Source of the DNA: Xanthomonas sp. AM6
GTDB lineage: Bacteria > Pseudomonadota > Gammaproteobacteria > Xanthomonadales > Xanthomonadaceae
DNA: 64,000 nucleotides
Direction of reading: 5' to 3'
Assembly (NCBI RefSeq): GCF_025665335.1
Contig: NZ_CP106869.1
Span: 3,932,501-3,996,500, forward strand
Below are positions 10,855 to 20,594 of the stretch, piece after piece. Below the pieces are notes generated by a model. That model saw only the letters and a program-made list of their open reading frames with translations. It was not told the origin of the DNA and ran no database searches. A program made the translations under genes and the position numbers. How positions within the stretch are numbered: the first letter of the stretch is position 1; the number at the start of each line of letters is the position of its first letter.

Positions 10855-12579
10855 ATGAACAAGCGATTCGCAAGGATTTCCGCCCTGTCGCTGCTGGCGC
10901 TGCTGTTCGCCGGCTGCGCCACCACCAGCGTCACGCAGAGCGCGTCGCCGGCCCAGTCCGCGGCGCTGGCGCTGCTGGACCAGGGCAAGCCGCGGGAAGC
11001 GGCGCAGCAGCTCGAGGCGCAGGCCGCCGGCGCCACCGGCAGCGAGCGCAACCAGTTGCTGGCCGACGCCGCGTTCGCCTGGTACGAGGCCGGCGACGTC
11101 GCGCGCGCGCGCAGCCTGGTGGCGCAGGTGCAGCCGCGCCAGCTGTCGGGCCTGAGCAAGGTGCGGCTGGCCCTGGTCAACGCCGAGCTGGCGCTGGCCG
11201 ACCGCCAGCCGGCGCAGGCGCTGCAGGCGCTGGGCAGCGATCCGCAGGCGGTGCCGCAGAACCTGCGCGCGCGCTGGCACCTGGCCCGCGCGCAGGCGCT
11301 GGAAGGCACCGGCGACGGCAACGCGGCGCTGGACGAGCGCGCCCGCGCCGACCTCGGCCTGAGCGGCCAGGCGCGCACCGACAACCAGCGCGCCATCGTG
11401 CGCCTGCTGGCGGCGTTGAACGACGCCACGCTGCAGGCGCGCGCCGCCGCGCTGCCGGCCGGCGACCCGCTGTACAACTTCGCCGGGCGCGCGCTGATCA
11501 GCCGCGGCCTGCCGCTGCCGCGGCCGTTCGACCGTGGCGCGCAGTGGGGCTTCGACACCAGCAAGCGGCCGCCGGCCGAGCGCGACGGCTACCGCCCGCC
11601 GGCCAAGCTGGCGGTGCTGCTGCCGCTGAGCGGCAGCCTGGCCACCGCGGCCGCGCCGGTGCGCGACGGCCTGCTCGCCGGCTACTACGGCGAGACCCGG
11701 CGCCGGCCGGAGATCAACTTCATCGACACCACCGGCACCGCGGCCGGCGCGCTGGCCGCCTACCAGAAGGCGATCGACGGCGGCGCCGACTTCGTGGTCG
11801 GCCCGCTCGGCCGCGACGAGGTCAGCGCGCTGTTCGCGCGCGATGCGCTGCCGGTGCCGCTGCTGGCGCTGAACCGCGGCACCGCCGCGCCGCCCGCCGG
11901 CAGCGCCGGCTTCTCGCTGGCGCCGGAAGACGACGGCATCGCCGCGGCCGAATACCTGCTGGCGCACGAGCGCCGCAACGCGCTGGTGATCGGCAGCAAC
12001 GACGACAACGGCCGCCGCGCGGTGGCCGCGTTCCGCGAGCGCTTCAGCGAGCGCGGCGGCAAGGTCGTGGCCAGCGTCAGCGTGGCCGAGACGCCGGGCG
12101 ACGTCGGCGCGCAGCTGCGCAACGCCGGCGCCGCCGACGCGGTGTTCCTGGCGGTCAAGGGCGGCACCGCGCGCGCGCTGGCGCCGCAGCTGGCGCTGGC
12201 CGGTTTCGCCGGCAAGAGCCGGGTCGCGACCTCGCAGCTGGTGCTGGGCACCGGCAAGGCGGAGGACGACCTGGTGCTGGACGGCATCGCCTACCCGAGC
12301 GAACTGTGGAACGTGCGCGGCGTCGGCGGCCTGCCGGCGGCGACCAGCGTGGCCGAGACCCTGCCGACCGCGCGCGGCCCGGCCGGGCGCCTGTTCGCGT
12401 TCGGCTACGACGCCTGGCAGATCAGCGCCTACCTGGAGAAGCTGGCCACCGGCGCCGAGGCCAACCTGCGCGGCGCCACCGGCGTGCTGCACCTGGACGG
12501 CTTCGGCAACATCCTGCGCACCCCGGCCTGGTCCACCTTCAGCGGCGGGCGCGCGACGCCGCTGCCCGATGGGCGTTGA
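10855..12579 (+). CDS. lpoA: Outer-membrane lipoprotein LpoA, PBP1A activator
   Basis: A 574-residue lipoprotein with signal peptide and lipobox LLFAGC (Cys at about 21), then a helical TPR-like N-terminal half and a C-terminal half resembling a periplasmic binding protein ([27 protein letters not shown] onwards; GPLGRDEV). LpoA activates the transpeptidase of PBP1A from the outer membrane. Position between rsmI and yraN is the conserved genomic context. A TAGAAT -10-like element lies at 10798-10803; the -35 is unclear. The last codons overlap yraN. Confidence 0.93.
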   Translation: MNKRFARISALSLLALLFAGCATTSVTQSASPAQSAALALLDQGKPREAAQQLEAQAAGATGSERNQLLADAAFAWYEAGDVARARSLVAQVQPRQLSGLSKVRLALVNAELALADRQPAQALQALGSDPQAVPQNLRARWHLARAQALEGTGDGNAALDERARADLGLSGQARTDNQRAIVRLLAALNDATLQARAAALPAGDPLYNFAGRALISRGLPLPRPFDRGAQWGFDTSKRPPAERDGYRPPAKLAVLLPLSGSLATAAAPVRDGLLAGYYGETRRRPEINFIDTTGTAAGALAAYQKAIDGGADFVVGPLGRDEVSALFARDALPVPLLALNRGTAAPPAGSAGFSLAPEDDGIAAAEYLLAHERRNALVIGSNDDNGRRAVAAFRERFSERGGKVVASVSVAETPGDVGAQLRNAGAADAVFLAVKGGTARALAPQLALAGFAGKSRVATSQLVLGTGKAEDDLVLDGIAYPSELWNVRGVGGLPAATSVAETLPTARGPAGRLFAFGYDAWQISAYLEKLATGAEANLRGATGVLHLDGFGNILRTPAWSTFSGGRATPLPDGR

Positions 12580-12937
12580 CCGCCGGCAACGCGGCAACGA
12601 CATGGAAGCGGCGGCGCGCGCCGAACTGGAGCGCGCCGGGCTGCACCTGATCGCCGCGAACGTGCGCTATCGCGGCGGCGAACTGGACCTGGTGATGCAG
12701 CACGCGCAGTGCCTGGTGTTCGTCGAGGTGCGCTACCGGCGCACCGACGCGTTCGGCGGCGGCGCCGCCTCGGTCGACCTGCGCAAGCGCCGCCGCCTGG
12801 TGCTGGCCGCGCAGCTGTTCCTGGCCGCGCATCCGCACTACGCGAACCGGCCGTGCCGCTTCGACGTGGTCGAGGCCGAAGGCGAGCCGCCACGGCTGAC
12901 CTGGCTGCGCGACGCGTTCCGCGCCGACGACTGCTGA
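12569..12937 (+). CDS. yraN: UPF0102 (YraN) family endonuclease-like protein
   Basis: A 122-residue protein of the YraN family, which has a PD-(D/E)XK nuclease-like core: GGELDLVMQ followed by LVFVEVRYR gives the D-x-n-E-V-K/R-like pattern. Its cellular role is not established. The start overlaps lpoA by 11 bases; an internal Met at codon 12 ([10 protein letters not shown]) fits the usual family start and may be the real one. Confidence 0.88.
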   Translation: MGVDRRQRGNDMEAAARAELERAGLHLIAANVRYRGGELDLVMQHAQCLVFVEVRYRRTDAFGGGAASVDLRKRRRLVLAAQLFLAAHPHYANRPCRFDVVEAEGEPPRLTWLRDAFRADDC

Positions 12938-12938
12938 C

Positions 12939-13484
12939 GTGCCCAGCATCTTCACCCACGCCGCGGTGCCGCTGGCGCTGTGGGCCGCCGCCGAGCGCGG
13001 GCGCATCTCCGGGCGCCTGCTCGGCGCCGGCATCGCCGCGTCGATGCTGCCGGACCTGGACGTGGTCGCGTTCGCCCTGCACATTCCCTACGCCGATGCG
13101 TTCGGCCACCGCGGCGCCAGCCATTCGCTGCTGTTCGCCGCGCTGCTCGGCGTGTTCGGCGCGCTGCTGCACCGGCCGTTGCGTGCCGGCGCGCTGCAGG
13201 CGGCGACGTGGCTGTTCGTCTGCACCGTCTCGCATCCGCTGCTCGACGCGCTGACCTCCGGCGGCCTCGGCGTCGCCCTGGCGTGGCCGTGGAGCGAGCA
13301 GCGCTGGTTCGCGCCGTGGCGGCCGATCCGGGTGTCGCCGTTCGCCAACGGGTTCTTCGGCGCGCGCGGCGTCGCCACCCTGCTGTCCGAACTGCGCTGG
13401 GTGTGGCTGCCGCTGGCGCTGGCGGTCGGCACCTGGAAACTGCTGCAGCCGCCCTCCTCTCCCGCACCGCGTTCGCCATCATGA
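12939..13484 (+). CDS. YdjM/DUF457-type membrane-bound metal-dependent hydrolase
   Basis: A 181-residue membrane protein beginning with GTG two bases after the yraN stop (MPSIFTHAAVPLAL). It has four to five hydrophobic segments and the family metal-ligand pattern: FTHAAV near the start, MLPDLDVV, and HRGASHSLLFA, then SHPLLDALTSGG. Family members are annotated as inner-membrane metal-dependent hydrolases, some linked to LexA-controlled DNA damage response; no function is shown here. It overlaps the next gene by ATGA. Confidence 0.85.
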   Translation: MPSIFTHAAVPLALWAAAERGRISGRLLGAGIAASMLPDLDVVAFALHIPYADAFGHRGASHSLLFAALLGVFGALLHRPLRAGALQAATWLFVCTVSHPLLDALTSGGLGVALAWPWSEQRWFAPWRPIRVSPFANGFFGARGVATLLSELRWVWLPLALAVGTWKLLQPPSSPAPRSPS

Positions 13485-14866
13485 TCACACCCTTGCCCGC
13501 CGCCCTGGCCGACACCCTCGCCGCACTGCTCGGCGCCGACGGCTGGCGCACCGACGCCGCCAGCCGCCGCAGCTACGGCGAGGACGATTCGCGGCGCTGG
13601 GCGCTGGCCGACGCGGTGGCGCTGCCGCAGACCCGCGAGCAGGTGCAGGCGATCGTGCGCGCCTGCCGGGCGCATCGCGTGCCGATCGTCGCGCGCGGCG
13701 CCGGCACCGGCACCGCCGGCGCCGCGGTGCCGTTCGGCGGCGGCGTGGTGCTGTCGTTCGCGCGCATGAACCGCATCGTGCAGCTGCGCCCGCAGGACCG
13801 CTGCGCGGTGGTCGAACCGGGTGTGCTCAACGGCGACCTGCAACAGGCGCTGGCGCCGCATGGCCTGTTCTGGCCGCCGGACCCGTCCAGCGCCGAGATC
13901 TGCAGCATCGGCGGCAACCTGTCGACCAATGCCGGCGGCCCGCGCGCGGTGAAGTACGGCGCCACCCGCGACAACGTGCTCGGCCTGGTCGCGGTGACCG
14001 GCGCCGGCGAGCTGATCCGCTGCGGCGGCGCCTACACCAAGGACGCCACCGGCTACGACCTGACCCACCTGCTGGTCGGCAGCGAAGGCACCCTGGCGCT
14101 GATCGTGGAGGCCACGCTGAAGCTGTCGCCGCGGCCGCTGGCGCAGGCCGGGCTGCGCGCGTTCTACCGCGATGCCGGCAGCGCCGCGGCGGCGGTGTCG
14201 CGGCTGATGGCGCAGCCGACCACGCCAGCGATGCTGGAATTCATGGACCGCAGCGCGATCGCGCTGCTGCGCCGCAACGGCAGCGACGTGCCCGAGGCCG
14301 GCGCGATGCTGCTGATCGAGGCCGACGGCGACCACGACACCCTGCCCTACGCCCTGCAGGCGCTGGGCGCGGCGGCCGAGGGCGAGGGCCTGCTGTCGCT
14401 GGACGTGGCCACCGACGGCGCCGCGCGCGACCGGCTGTGGGCCGCGCGCCGCGCGCTGTCGCCGGCGCTGCGCACGATCAAGCCGGGCAAGATCAACGAG
14501 GACGTGGTGGTGCCGGTGTCGCGCATCCCCGAGCTGGTCGCCGGGGTCGAGGCGCTGGCGGCGGAATTCGACCTGCCGATCGTCGCCTTCGGCCACGCCG
14601 GCAACGGCAACCTGCACGTCAACATCATGTACGCGCCCGACGACACCGCCGAGACCGCCCGCGCACACGCCGCGCTGCCGCGCCTGTTCGCGCTGGTGCT
14701 GGCGCTGGACGGCACGCTGTCGGGCGAACACGGCATCGGCGTGGCCAAGCGCGACTACATGGCCCAGGCCTTCGACGCGGCCACGCTCGACGCGATGCGC
14801 GCGGTGAAGCGCGCGCTGGACCCGGACGGCATCCTCAATCCGGGGAAGGTGTTGCCGGACAGATAG
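13481..14866 (+). CDS. FAD-linked oxidase of the GlcD / D-lactate dehydrogenase family
   Basis: A 461-residue soluble flavoprotein. The N-terminal FAD-binding domain shows VPIVARGAGTGTAGAAVP and PDPSSAEICSIGGNLSTNAGGPRAVKYG (the VAO/PCMH fold), and the C-terminal domain has GHAGNGNLHVNI and SGEHGIGVAKRDYM, typical of 2-hydroxyacid dehydrogenases such as glycolate oxidase GlcD, D-lactate dehydrogenase (cytochrome) and D-2-hydroxyglutarate dehydrogenase. The substrate cannot be told from the sequence. The ATG at 13481 overlaps the preceding stop. The gene is followed at once by a heptamer array. Confidence 0.93.
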   Translation: MITPLPAALADTLAALLGADGWRTDAASRRSYGEDDSRRWALADAVALPQTREQVQAIVRACRAHRVPIVARGAGTGTAGAAVPFGGGVVLSFARMNRIVQLRPQDRCAVVEPGVLNGDLQQALAPHGLFWPPDPSSAEICSIGGNLSTNAGGPRAVKYGATRDNVLGLVAVTGAGELIRCGGAYTKDATGYDLTHLLVGSEGTLALIVEATLKLSPRPLAQAGLRAFYRDAGSAAAAVSRLMAQPTTPAMLEFMDRSAIALLRRNGSDVPEAGAMLLIEADGDHDTLPYALQALGAAAEGEGLLSLDVATDGAARDRLWAARRALSPALRTIKPGKINEDVVVPVSRIPELVAGVEALAAEFDLPIVAFGHAGNGNLHVNIMYAPDDTAETARAHAALPRLFALVLALDGTLSGEHGIGVAKRDYMAQAFDAATLDAMRAVKRALDPDGILNPGKVLPDR

Positions 14867-14867
14867 C

Positions 14868-14918
14868 GGGGACTCGGGAATCGGGAATCGGGAATCGGGA
14901 ATCGGGAATCGGGAATCG
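14868..14918. repeat. Tandem heptamer array, six CGGGAAT units
   Basis: Directly after the oxidase stop codon, CGGGAAT is repeated perfectly six times (14875-14916), preceded by a GGGACTC variant. Related tracts occur at 1501-1533, 1609-1642, 6584-6656, 9152-9173, 19861-19890, 19934-19968, 28472-28501, 28646-28660, 29714-29745 and 34883-34973. Confidence 0.85.
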
Positions 14919-14960
14919 CAAGCATCGGCCTGGCTCCGCTTGCAGGCAAGCTGCAATCGC

Positions 14961-15034
14961 TTTTGTAGGAGCGGCTTCAGCCGCGACGAACGAAGCGGAC
15001 AAGGCTGACGACTCCGTAACCTGTCGGAGCTGAA
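14961..15034 (+). repeat. 74-bp repeat with GTAG-headed REP hairpin, copy 1
   Basis: GTAG (14965) heads a hairpin GCGGCT-TC-AGCCGC, followed by a tail running to CGGAGCTGAA. The whole unit is matched by a second copy at 16321-16394 in the same orientation. The GTAG head resembles the SMAG-type REP elements of Stenotrophomonas. The rest of the 14867-15273 spacer shows no gene; ORFs there lack recognisable content. Confidence 0.75.
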
Positions 15035-15273
15035 TCATCCTGCGGCACACGGGACCGGCCCACCCTGGCCACGTTTGCGGGAGATGCCCAGTCGTCAGCC
15101 GCGACTCGCGTCGTCGGTCGTGCCTGCGCGGCCGACGTCGCCTCGCCGGCATCGAGGCATGACCATCCGGCCATGCGGCCGAGGCATGAATGCACGATAG
15201 TGCCGCGATGCGAACGGGGACGTGCGGCGCATCCGTGCCGCGACCCGAGCGCCTGCACCAGGAACGACTCGGC

Positions 15274-16230
15274 ATGACGATCAGATTCGGCCTCGCGGCC
15301 GCCTTCATATGGCTGGCCGTCAGCGGCGTCGCGGCGGCGCAGCCGATCGACGAGCGCTCGATCGAGACAGCGACGCTCTCTGCCACCCTGTACACCCCCC
15401 AGGACGCCGCAGCGCACCCGGCGGTGCTGGTATTGGGCGGCGCGGAGGGCGGACGCGCCTGGGCCAAGCGCATCGCCAGGCGCCTGGCCGAGCAGGGATA
15501 TGTCGCGCTTGCGCAGAGTTACTTCAATGGACCTGGCCTGCCGTCGCAACTCAGTGCGATCCCGCTGGAACGGCTGCAGGCCGGCATCGACTACCTGGCG
15601 CAGCAAGGCCCGGCAGCGCCGCCGCGGATCGCCGTGCTGGGATTGTCCAAGGGCGCCGAAGCCGCGCTGGCGCTGGCTGCGCACGATACGCGCGTGGCTG
15701 CGGTGGTCGCCGCATCGCCATCGGACGTGGTGTGGCAGGGCATCGACCGCAGCGGCGGCGCAGCGGCCAGCTCGTGGACCTTGGCCGGCACGCCACTGGC
15801 CTACGTGCCCTTCGCGCCCTGTCCCGATTGCAAGGGCTTGCTCGATCTCTACACGCACAGCAGCAAGGCGGTCGCCGCCGACAGCCCTGCCAGGATCGCG
15901 GTCGAACGCATCCACGGCCCGGTGCTGCTGATCGCCAGCGCGCAGGACCGGGTGTGGCCGTCCGCACAGATGGCCGATGCGATCGCCGAGCGGCTGCGGC
16001 GGCGCCAGTTCGCCCACCGGGTCAGCGTGCTGCAATACCCGCAAGGCGGACATTTCGCCTTCGGCCTGGCGCCGACCGAGACCACGCTGCAGGAAGACAT
16101 CGGCTTCGGCGGCGGCACGCCGTCGGGACTGACCGAAGCGCGCGCGGACAGCTGGACGCGGACGACGGCGTTCCTGGATGCCGCGCTGCGCGACACCGGC
16201 GATACGCGTCCGGCGGCATCCGCGCACTGA
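15274..16230 (+). CDS. Secreted alpha/beta hydrolase of the BAAT / acyl-CoA thioesterase type
   Basis: A 318-residue protein with a clear signal peptide (residues 1 to about 23, ending SGVAAAQ) and an alpha/beta-hydrolase domain. The nucleophile elbow is GLSKGAEAAL, the G-x-S-K-G form of the BAAT C-terminal family; the acid is in AQDRVWPS and the histidine in GGHFAFG. Relatives act on acyl-CoA thioesters or amino-acid conjugates, but a secreted form must have another ester-like substrate, unknown here. ATG 15274 is chosen for the signal peptide and an AGGAA 9 bases upstream. The gene stands alone between two direct REP-containing repeats. Confidence 0.8.
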   Translation: MTIRFGLAAAFIWLAVSGVAAAQPIDERSIETATLSATLYTPQDAAAHPAVLVLGGAEGGRAWAKRIARRLAEQGYVALAQSYFNGPGLPSQLSAIPLERLQAGIDYLAQQGPAAPPRIAVLGLSKGAEAALALAAHDTRVAAVVAASPSDVVWQGIDRSGGAAASSWTLAGTPLAYVPFAPCPDCKGLLDLYTHSSKAVAADSPARIAVERIHGPVLLIASAQDRVWPSAQMADAIAERLRRRQFAHRVSVLQYPQGGHFAFGLAPTETTLQEDIGFGGGTPSGLTEARADSWTRTTAFLDAALRDTGDTRPAASAH

Positions 16231-16320
16231 CCCGGCAACCTGCACGTCAGCACCAGCACGCCCCGCGCCACCCGCGCAGATGCATAGCCGCAGCTGTTTC
16301 GCAGACAACTGGCTGCCGCT

Positions 16321-16394
16321 TTTTGTAGGAACGGCTTCAGCCGCGACGAACGAAGTGGACAAGGCTGACGGCTTCGGAACCAGTCGGGGCTGAA
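16321..16394 (+). repeat. 74-bp repeat with GTAG-headed REP hairpin, copy 2
   Basis: Same orientation and length as 14961-15034: GTAG (16325), hairpin CGGCT-TC-AGCCG, and tail to CGGGGCTGAA. The two copies bracket the BAAT-type hydrolase gene. Confidence 0.75.
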
Positions 16395-16443
16395 AGCCAC
16401 CTACTGCGGACCCAGTCGGCATGGCTTCAGCTGGCCACGCGGC

Positions 16444-17172
16444 TCATGCGATGCGTTCGCTCACCCCGATGAAACGCAAGCCCACGCCCGGCTCGGTGGC
16501 GATGTAGCGCGGCGCCACCGCGCTGTCGCCGAGTTTCTGGCGCAGCTTGCCGACCAGGATGCGCAGGTAGTGGGTGTCTTCCTGGTGGGTCGGCCCCCAC
16601 ACTTCGCGCAGCAGTTGCGGCTGGGTGAGCACGCGGCCGCTGTGGCGCAGCAGCAATGCCAGCAACGCGTATTCCTTGCGGCTCAGCGGCAACGGTTCGC
16701 CGTCCAGGCGCACTTCGCGCAGGCCCAGGTGGATGTGCAGGTGGCCGTCGTCGAATACCGGCTCGGCTTCGCCGGCGGCCGGCTGCATGCGCAGCAGCAC
16801 GCGGATGCGCGCCATCAGTTCCTGCACGCCGAACGGCTTGGTCACGTAGTCGTTGGCGCCGGCGTCCAGCGCCTGCACCTTCTCCGCTTCGCCGGCGCGC
16901 ACGGTGAGCATGATCACCGGCACCGTGGACCACTGCCGCAGTTCGCGCAGCACACTGTGCCCGTCCTGGTCGGGCAGGCCGACGTCGAGCACCACCAGTT
17001 CGGCGCCGTGCGCGGCCAGTTGCGCCAGGCCGTCGCCGCCGCTGGCCGCCTGCAGCACGCGGTAGCCCTGCGCGCGCAGGCTGATGTCCAGGAAACGGCG
17101 GATCTGCGGCTCGTCGTCGATGACCAGCACGCGCGGCGGCGGAATCGGATCGGCGTGGGACTCAGTCGGCAT
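16444..17172 (-). CDS. kdpE: Response regulator KdpE
   Basis: A 242-residue OmpR/PhoB-type regulator. The receiver domain (about 14-125) has the acidic pair in VIDDEPQ, phospho-acceptor Asp in VVLDVGLPDQDG, and Thr/Lys in MLTVRAG and VTKPFG. The winged-helix domain (about 140-235) ends GVGLRFIGVSE. KdpE activates the kdp operon when K+ is scarce. The start lies 11 bases inside the end of kdpD, so the two are probably translationally coupled. Confidence 0.96.
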   Translation of the reverse strand: MPTESHADPIPPPRVLVIDDEPQIRRFLDISLRAQGYRVLQAASGGDGLAQLAAHGAELVVLDVGLPDQDGHSVLRELRQWSTVPVIMLTVRAGEAEKVQALDAGANDYVTKPFGVQELMARIRVLLRMQPAAGEAEPVFDDGHLHIHLGLREVRLDGEPLPLSRKEYALLALLLRHSGRVLTQPQLLREVWGPTHQEDTHYLRILVGKLRQKLGDSAVAPRYIATEPGVGLRFIGVSERIA

Positions 17173-19852
17173 CGGGGCGCGGCGGCGGGGCGGGAGGTTC
17201 GATCAATGGCAGGGTAATGCGGATCGTGGTGCCGCGGCCATCGGCGCCGGGCAGCGCCTCGACGCTGCCGCCGTGCGCGCCGATCATGCCCTGGCAGATG
17301 GTCAGGCCCAGGCCGGTGCCGTGGCGGCCGCGGTCGCCGCGCTCGACGCTGTAGAACATGTCGAAGATGCGCGCGCGCTCGTCCTCGGGGATGCCCGGGC
17401 CGCGGTCGCTGATGTCGATGCGCAGGCGCTCGTCGACCATCGCCGCGCGCACGTCGATCGCCTCGCCCGGCGGCGAGAACTTGGCCGCGTTCTCCAGCAC
17501 GTTGAAGATCGCCTGTTCGACCAGCGCCGGGTGCACCCACAGCGTCGGCAGCCCGGCGGCCAGGGCGATGTCCAGGCGCACCTGCGGCTGGTAGCGCTGC
17601 AGCCGCCGCGCGGCCGAGCCGATCAGTTCGTCCACGTCGATCCAGTCGCGGTTCAAGGTCAGCCCGGTGTGGCCGAGCCGGGTCATGTCGAGCAGGTTCT
17701 GGATGTAGCGGTCCAGGCGCTCGCCTTCCAGTTGGATGGTCTCCAGCAGGCTGCGGCGGTCGTCGGCGTCCATCGCCTGGCCGTAGCTGGCCAGGCTGCT
17801 GGCCGCGCCGATCATCGCCGCCAGCGGCGAGCGCAGGTCGTGCGAGACCGAGGACAGCAGCGCCGAGCGCAGGCGTTCGGTCTCGCCGCTGACCCGCGCG
17901 CTCTCAAGATCGGCCACCAGGCGCGTGCGCAGCGCGGCCTGGCCGATATCCTCCACCATCGCCTCGGCCAGGCGCTGCTGCTCCAGCCCGGGGCGCTGCA
18001 CACCGGCGGCGAACTTCAGCCCGACCACGCCGATCGCGCCGCGTTCGTGGCGCACCGGCAGGAACCACCAGCTGGCGCCGGCCAGGGTGTCGGTGAAGCG
18101 GCCGGTGGCCTGGCCGTGGCGCTGCGCCCAGTCGGCGGCGCTGCGGTCCACCGCGGCCATCGACGGCGCGTAATCGTGCGCGCCACCCTGCGCGGCGGCG
18201 TGCGCCGCTTCCAGCGGCTGCAACCTTACCCAGGCCTCGGCCTCGAGCGTGGCGGCCAGCGCGCGGCGACCGGCCTCCAGCACCTGCCCCAGGTCGGCGG
18301 CGCTGGTCAGTTCGCGGCCCAGCCGCTGCAGCGCGGTGGTCTGCGCGTTGGCCGCGCGCAGCGCCAGCACCTGCATGCGCAGCCGCGAGGCCAGGCGCCC
18401 GGCGACCAGCGCGGCGACCAGGAACAGCAGCACCGTGACCACGCCCTGGCGCGCGCCGATGTGCAGGGTGTAGCGCGGTTCGATGAAGAAGAAGTTGTAG
18501 GCGAGAAAGCTCAGCAGCGCCGACAGCACCGCCGCGGCCATGCGCGTCCTCGCCGCGACCATCACCACCGCGACGATGAACACCATCGACAGGTCGTCGA
18601 TGCCGACCCAGCGTTCGGCGACCCAGCCCACCGCCACCGCCAGCAGCGAGGCCACCGTGGCGAACGCCAGGTCGTCGCGCGACAGCCAGTGGCCGGGGCT
18701 GCGCCAGCGCCTCCGCGCGCGTGCGCGCGCCTCCGGCGAACTGATGATGACCAGCTCGTAGTGCGCGCCACGCTGCAGCAATTGCTGGGTGAGCGTGCGG
18801 TTGATCATCCGCGCCAGCGGCCGCTCGCGGGTGCGCCCGAGCAGCAGCGTGGACACGCCGTTGTGCGCGGCGTGGTCGAGCAGCGCGTCGGCGACGCTGG
18901 CGCCGTGCAGCAGCGCGGCGTCGCCGCCGAGCCGACGCGCCAGCGCGAAGGCGCGGTCGATCTCCAGCAGCCAGGCTTCGTCGGGCTGCGCGCGGGTCTG
19001 CACGGTGACCACGCTCCACGGCGCGCCGCGGCGTTCGGCCACGCGCCGCGCCACCCGCACCAGGTAGTCGGACTGGCCGCAGCCGTCGATCGCCACCAGC
19101 ACCCGCCGCCGCAGGGCCACCCCGGTGCGGCCCTGCGCGGCCTGCACGTCGCGCAGGTCGCTGTCGACGCGGTCGGCCGCGGTCTGCATCGCCAGTTCGC
19201 GCAGCGCGGCCAGGTTCGACGGCGAGAAGAACGCCTGCAGCGCCTGCCCGGCCTGCTCGGGCAGGTACACCTTGCCCTGCTGCAGGCGTTCGATCAGCTC
19301 GCGCGGCGGCAGGTCGACCAGCACGATGTCGCGCAGGCGGTCGAAGATCGCGTCGGGCACGGTCTCGGCCACGCGCACGCCGGTGATGCGATGGACCACG
19401 TCGTTGAGGCTTTCCAGATGCTGGATGTTGACCGTGCTGTAGACGTCGATGCCGGCGTCGAGCAGTTCCTGCACGTCCTGCCAGCGCCGCTCGTGGCGGC
19501 TGCCGGGCGCGTTGCGGTGCGCGAGTTCGTCGACCAGCACCAGCGGCGGGCGCCGCGCCAGCAGCGCGTCCAGGTCCATTTCCTCGAGCGTGCGGCCGCG
19601 GTACTCGATGCGCCGCCGCGGCTGCATCGCCAGCCCGTCGAGCAGCGCGGCGGTCTCGGCGCGGCCATGGGTCTCGACCACGCCGACCATCACCTCGCTG
19701 CCCTGCTGCTGCAGCTGCCGCGCGCGCGACAGCATCGCGTAGGTCTTGCCGACGCCCGGCGCCGCGCCCAGGAACACGGTCAGGCGCCCGCCGCGTTCGC
19801 GCTGGAGCGCGCCGATCAGGGCGTCGGCTTGTTGGGTGCGGGGGTCGGGCAT
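17162..19852 (-). CDS. kdpD: Sensor histidine kinase KdpD
   Basis: An 896-residue inner-membrane kinase sensing K+ limitation. The N-terminal KdpD domain has the Walker A loop GAAPGVGKT (29-37) and HGRAET, next a universal-stress-protein-like domain (GRTRERPLARMINR), then four closely spaced membrane segments at about residues 395-490, a GAF-like region, and the kinase core with H-box SHDLRSPL (His671), N-box NVLENAAKFSPP, and G boxes DRGPGIPE and GTGLGLTIC. Length is close to the E. coli protein (894). Confidence 0.97.
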   Translation of the reverse strand: MPDPRTQQADALIGALQRERGGRLTVFLGAAPGVGKTYAMLSRARQLQQQGSEVMVGVVETHGRAETAALLDGLAMQPRRRIEYRGRTLEEMDLDALLARRPPLVLVDELAHRNAPGSRHERRWQDVQELLDAGIDVYSTVNIQHLESLNDVVHRITGVRVAETVPDAIFDRLRDIVLVDLPPRELIERLQQGKVYLPEQAGQALQAFFSPSNLAALRELAMQTAADRVDSDLRDVQAAQGRTGVALRRRVLVAIDGCGQSDYLVRVARRVAERRGAPWSVVTVQTRAQPDEAWLLEIDRAFALARRLGGDAALLHGASVADALLDHAAHNGVSTLLLGRTRERPLARMINRTLTQQLLQRGAHYELVIISSPEARARARRRWRSPGHWLSRDDLAFATVASLLAVAVGWVAERWVGIDDLSMVFIVAVVMVAARTRMAAAVLSALLSFLAYNFFFIEPRYTLHIGARQGVVTVLLFLVAALVAGRLASRLRMQVLALRAANAQTTALQRLGRELTSAADLGQVLEAGRRALAATLEAEAWVRLQPLEAAHAAAQGGAHDYAPSMAAVDRSAADWAQRHGQATGRFTDTLAGASWWFLPVRHERGAIGVVGLKFAAGVQRPGLEQQRLAEAMVEDIGQAALRTRLVADLESARVSGETERLRSALLSSVSHDLRSPLAAMIGAASSLASYGQAMDADDRRSLLETIQLEGERLDRYIQNLLDMTRLGHTGLTLNRDWIDVDELIGSAARRLQRYQPQVRLDIALAAGLPTLWVHPALVEQAIFNVLENAAKFSPPGEAIDVRAAMVDERLRIDISDRGPGIPEDERARIFDMFYSVERGDRGRHGTGLGLTICQGMIGAHGGSVEALPGADGRGTTIRITLPLIEPPAPPPRPDAD

Positions 19853-19971
19853 CGGGTGGCCGGGATTGGGGATTCGGGAGTGGGGATTGGCAAGAGCGTA
19901 CCGCGCGAGCCGTCGGCTTATTGCCTTTGCTTGTCCCCGGTCCCGCGTCCCGGGTCCCGGGTCCCGGCCTC
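19853..19971. repeat. Two heptamer tracts at the kdpC-kdpD junction
   Basis: GGGATTGGGGATTCGGG-type sequence (19861-19890) forms most of the 65-bp kdpC-kdpD spacer, and a GTCCCGG-type tract (19934-19968) encodes the end of KdpC. Both belong to the same degenerate 7-bp family found elsewhere in the window. Confidence 0.7.
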
Positions 19972-20553
19972 ATCCAACGCCAGGTTCAACGCCAGCACGT
20001 TCACCCGTGGCTGGCCGAGGACGCCGAACTGGCGGTCCCGGGTGTGCGTGGCGACCAGCGCCGCGACGCGGGCGTCGGGCAGCGCGCGCGCCTTGGCCAC
20101 GCGTGCCACCTGCTGCTGGGCGGCGGCCACGCTGATGTCCGGATCCAGGCCGCTGCCGGATTGGGTGAGCAGGTCGTCCGGGACCTGCGCCGGGTCCACG
20201 CCGTCGCGTGCGGCCAGCGCCGCGCGCGCGTCGGCGATGCGCTGCTGCAGGTCGGGATTGCTTTGCGCCTGGTTGCTGCCGGCCGCGGCCATCGGGTCGA
20301 ACTTGGCCGCCGACGGGCGCGGCTGGAAATAGCCGGGCGCGGCGAACGGCTGCGCGACCAGTGCCGAGCCGAGCACGCGCCCGTCGCGTACCAGCAGGCT
20401 GCCGTTGGCCTGCGCCGGGAACAGCGTGCCGGCCAGCAGGGTGGAGACCAGCGAATACAGCGCGGCGCAGGCCAGCACCAGCAGCGGCAGCAGCACCGCG
20501 CCGCGCCAGCGCAGCGGTTCGCGGCAGGAGGAAGAAGCCGGGGAAACGTTCAT
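19918..20553 (-). CDS. kdpC: K+-transporting ATPase subunit KdpC
   Basis: A 211-residue protein with one N-terminal membrane helix (about 18-45) and a periplasmic domain containing YFQPRPSA, the GSNQAQSNPDL segment and the SGSGLDPDIS motif of KdpC, plus VARAR-like VAKARALPDARVAALV. KdpC stabilises KdpA-KdpB. The family ends near VNVLALNLALD; here some 17 extra residues (AGTRDPGRGTGDKQRQ) come from a repeat tract. Confidence 0.95.
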   Translation of the reverse strand: MNVSPASSSCREPLRWRGAVLLPLLVLACAALYSLVSTLLAGTLFPAQANGSLLVRDGRVLGSALVAQPFAAPGYFQPRPSAAKFDPMAAAGSNQAQSNPDLQQRIADARAALAARDGVDPAQVPDDLLTQSGSGLDPDISVAAAQQQVARVAKARALPDARVAALVATHTRDRQFGVLGQPRVNVLALNLALDEAGTRDPGRGTGDKQRQ

Positions 20554-20594
20554 TGCGGGATGTCCGGAAGGAAGCGGAAGATCGGCGCTGGGGC

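Noticed and set aside
14868-14918. CRISPR-like array
   Set aside because: The 7-bp units are contiguous with no spacers, so this is a simple tandem repeat.
13088-14956. A 622-codon minus-strand open frame opposite the FAD oxidase
   Set aside because: The plus-strand frame has complete flavoprotein motifs; the minus translation is His/Arg/Gln-rich shadow.
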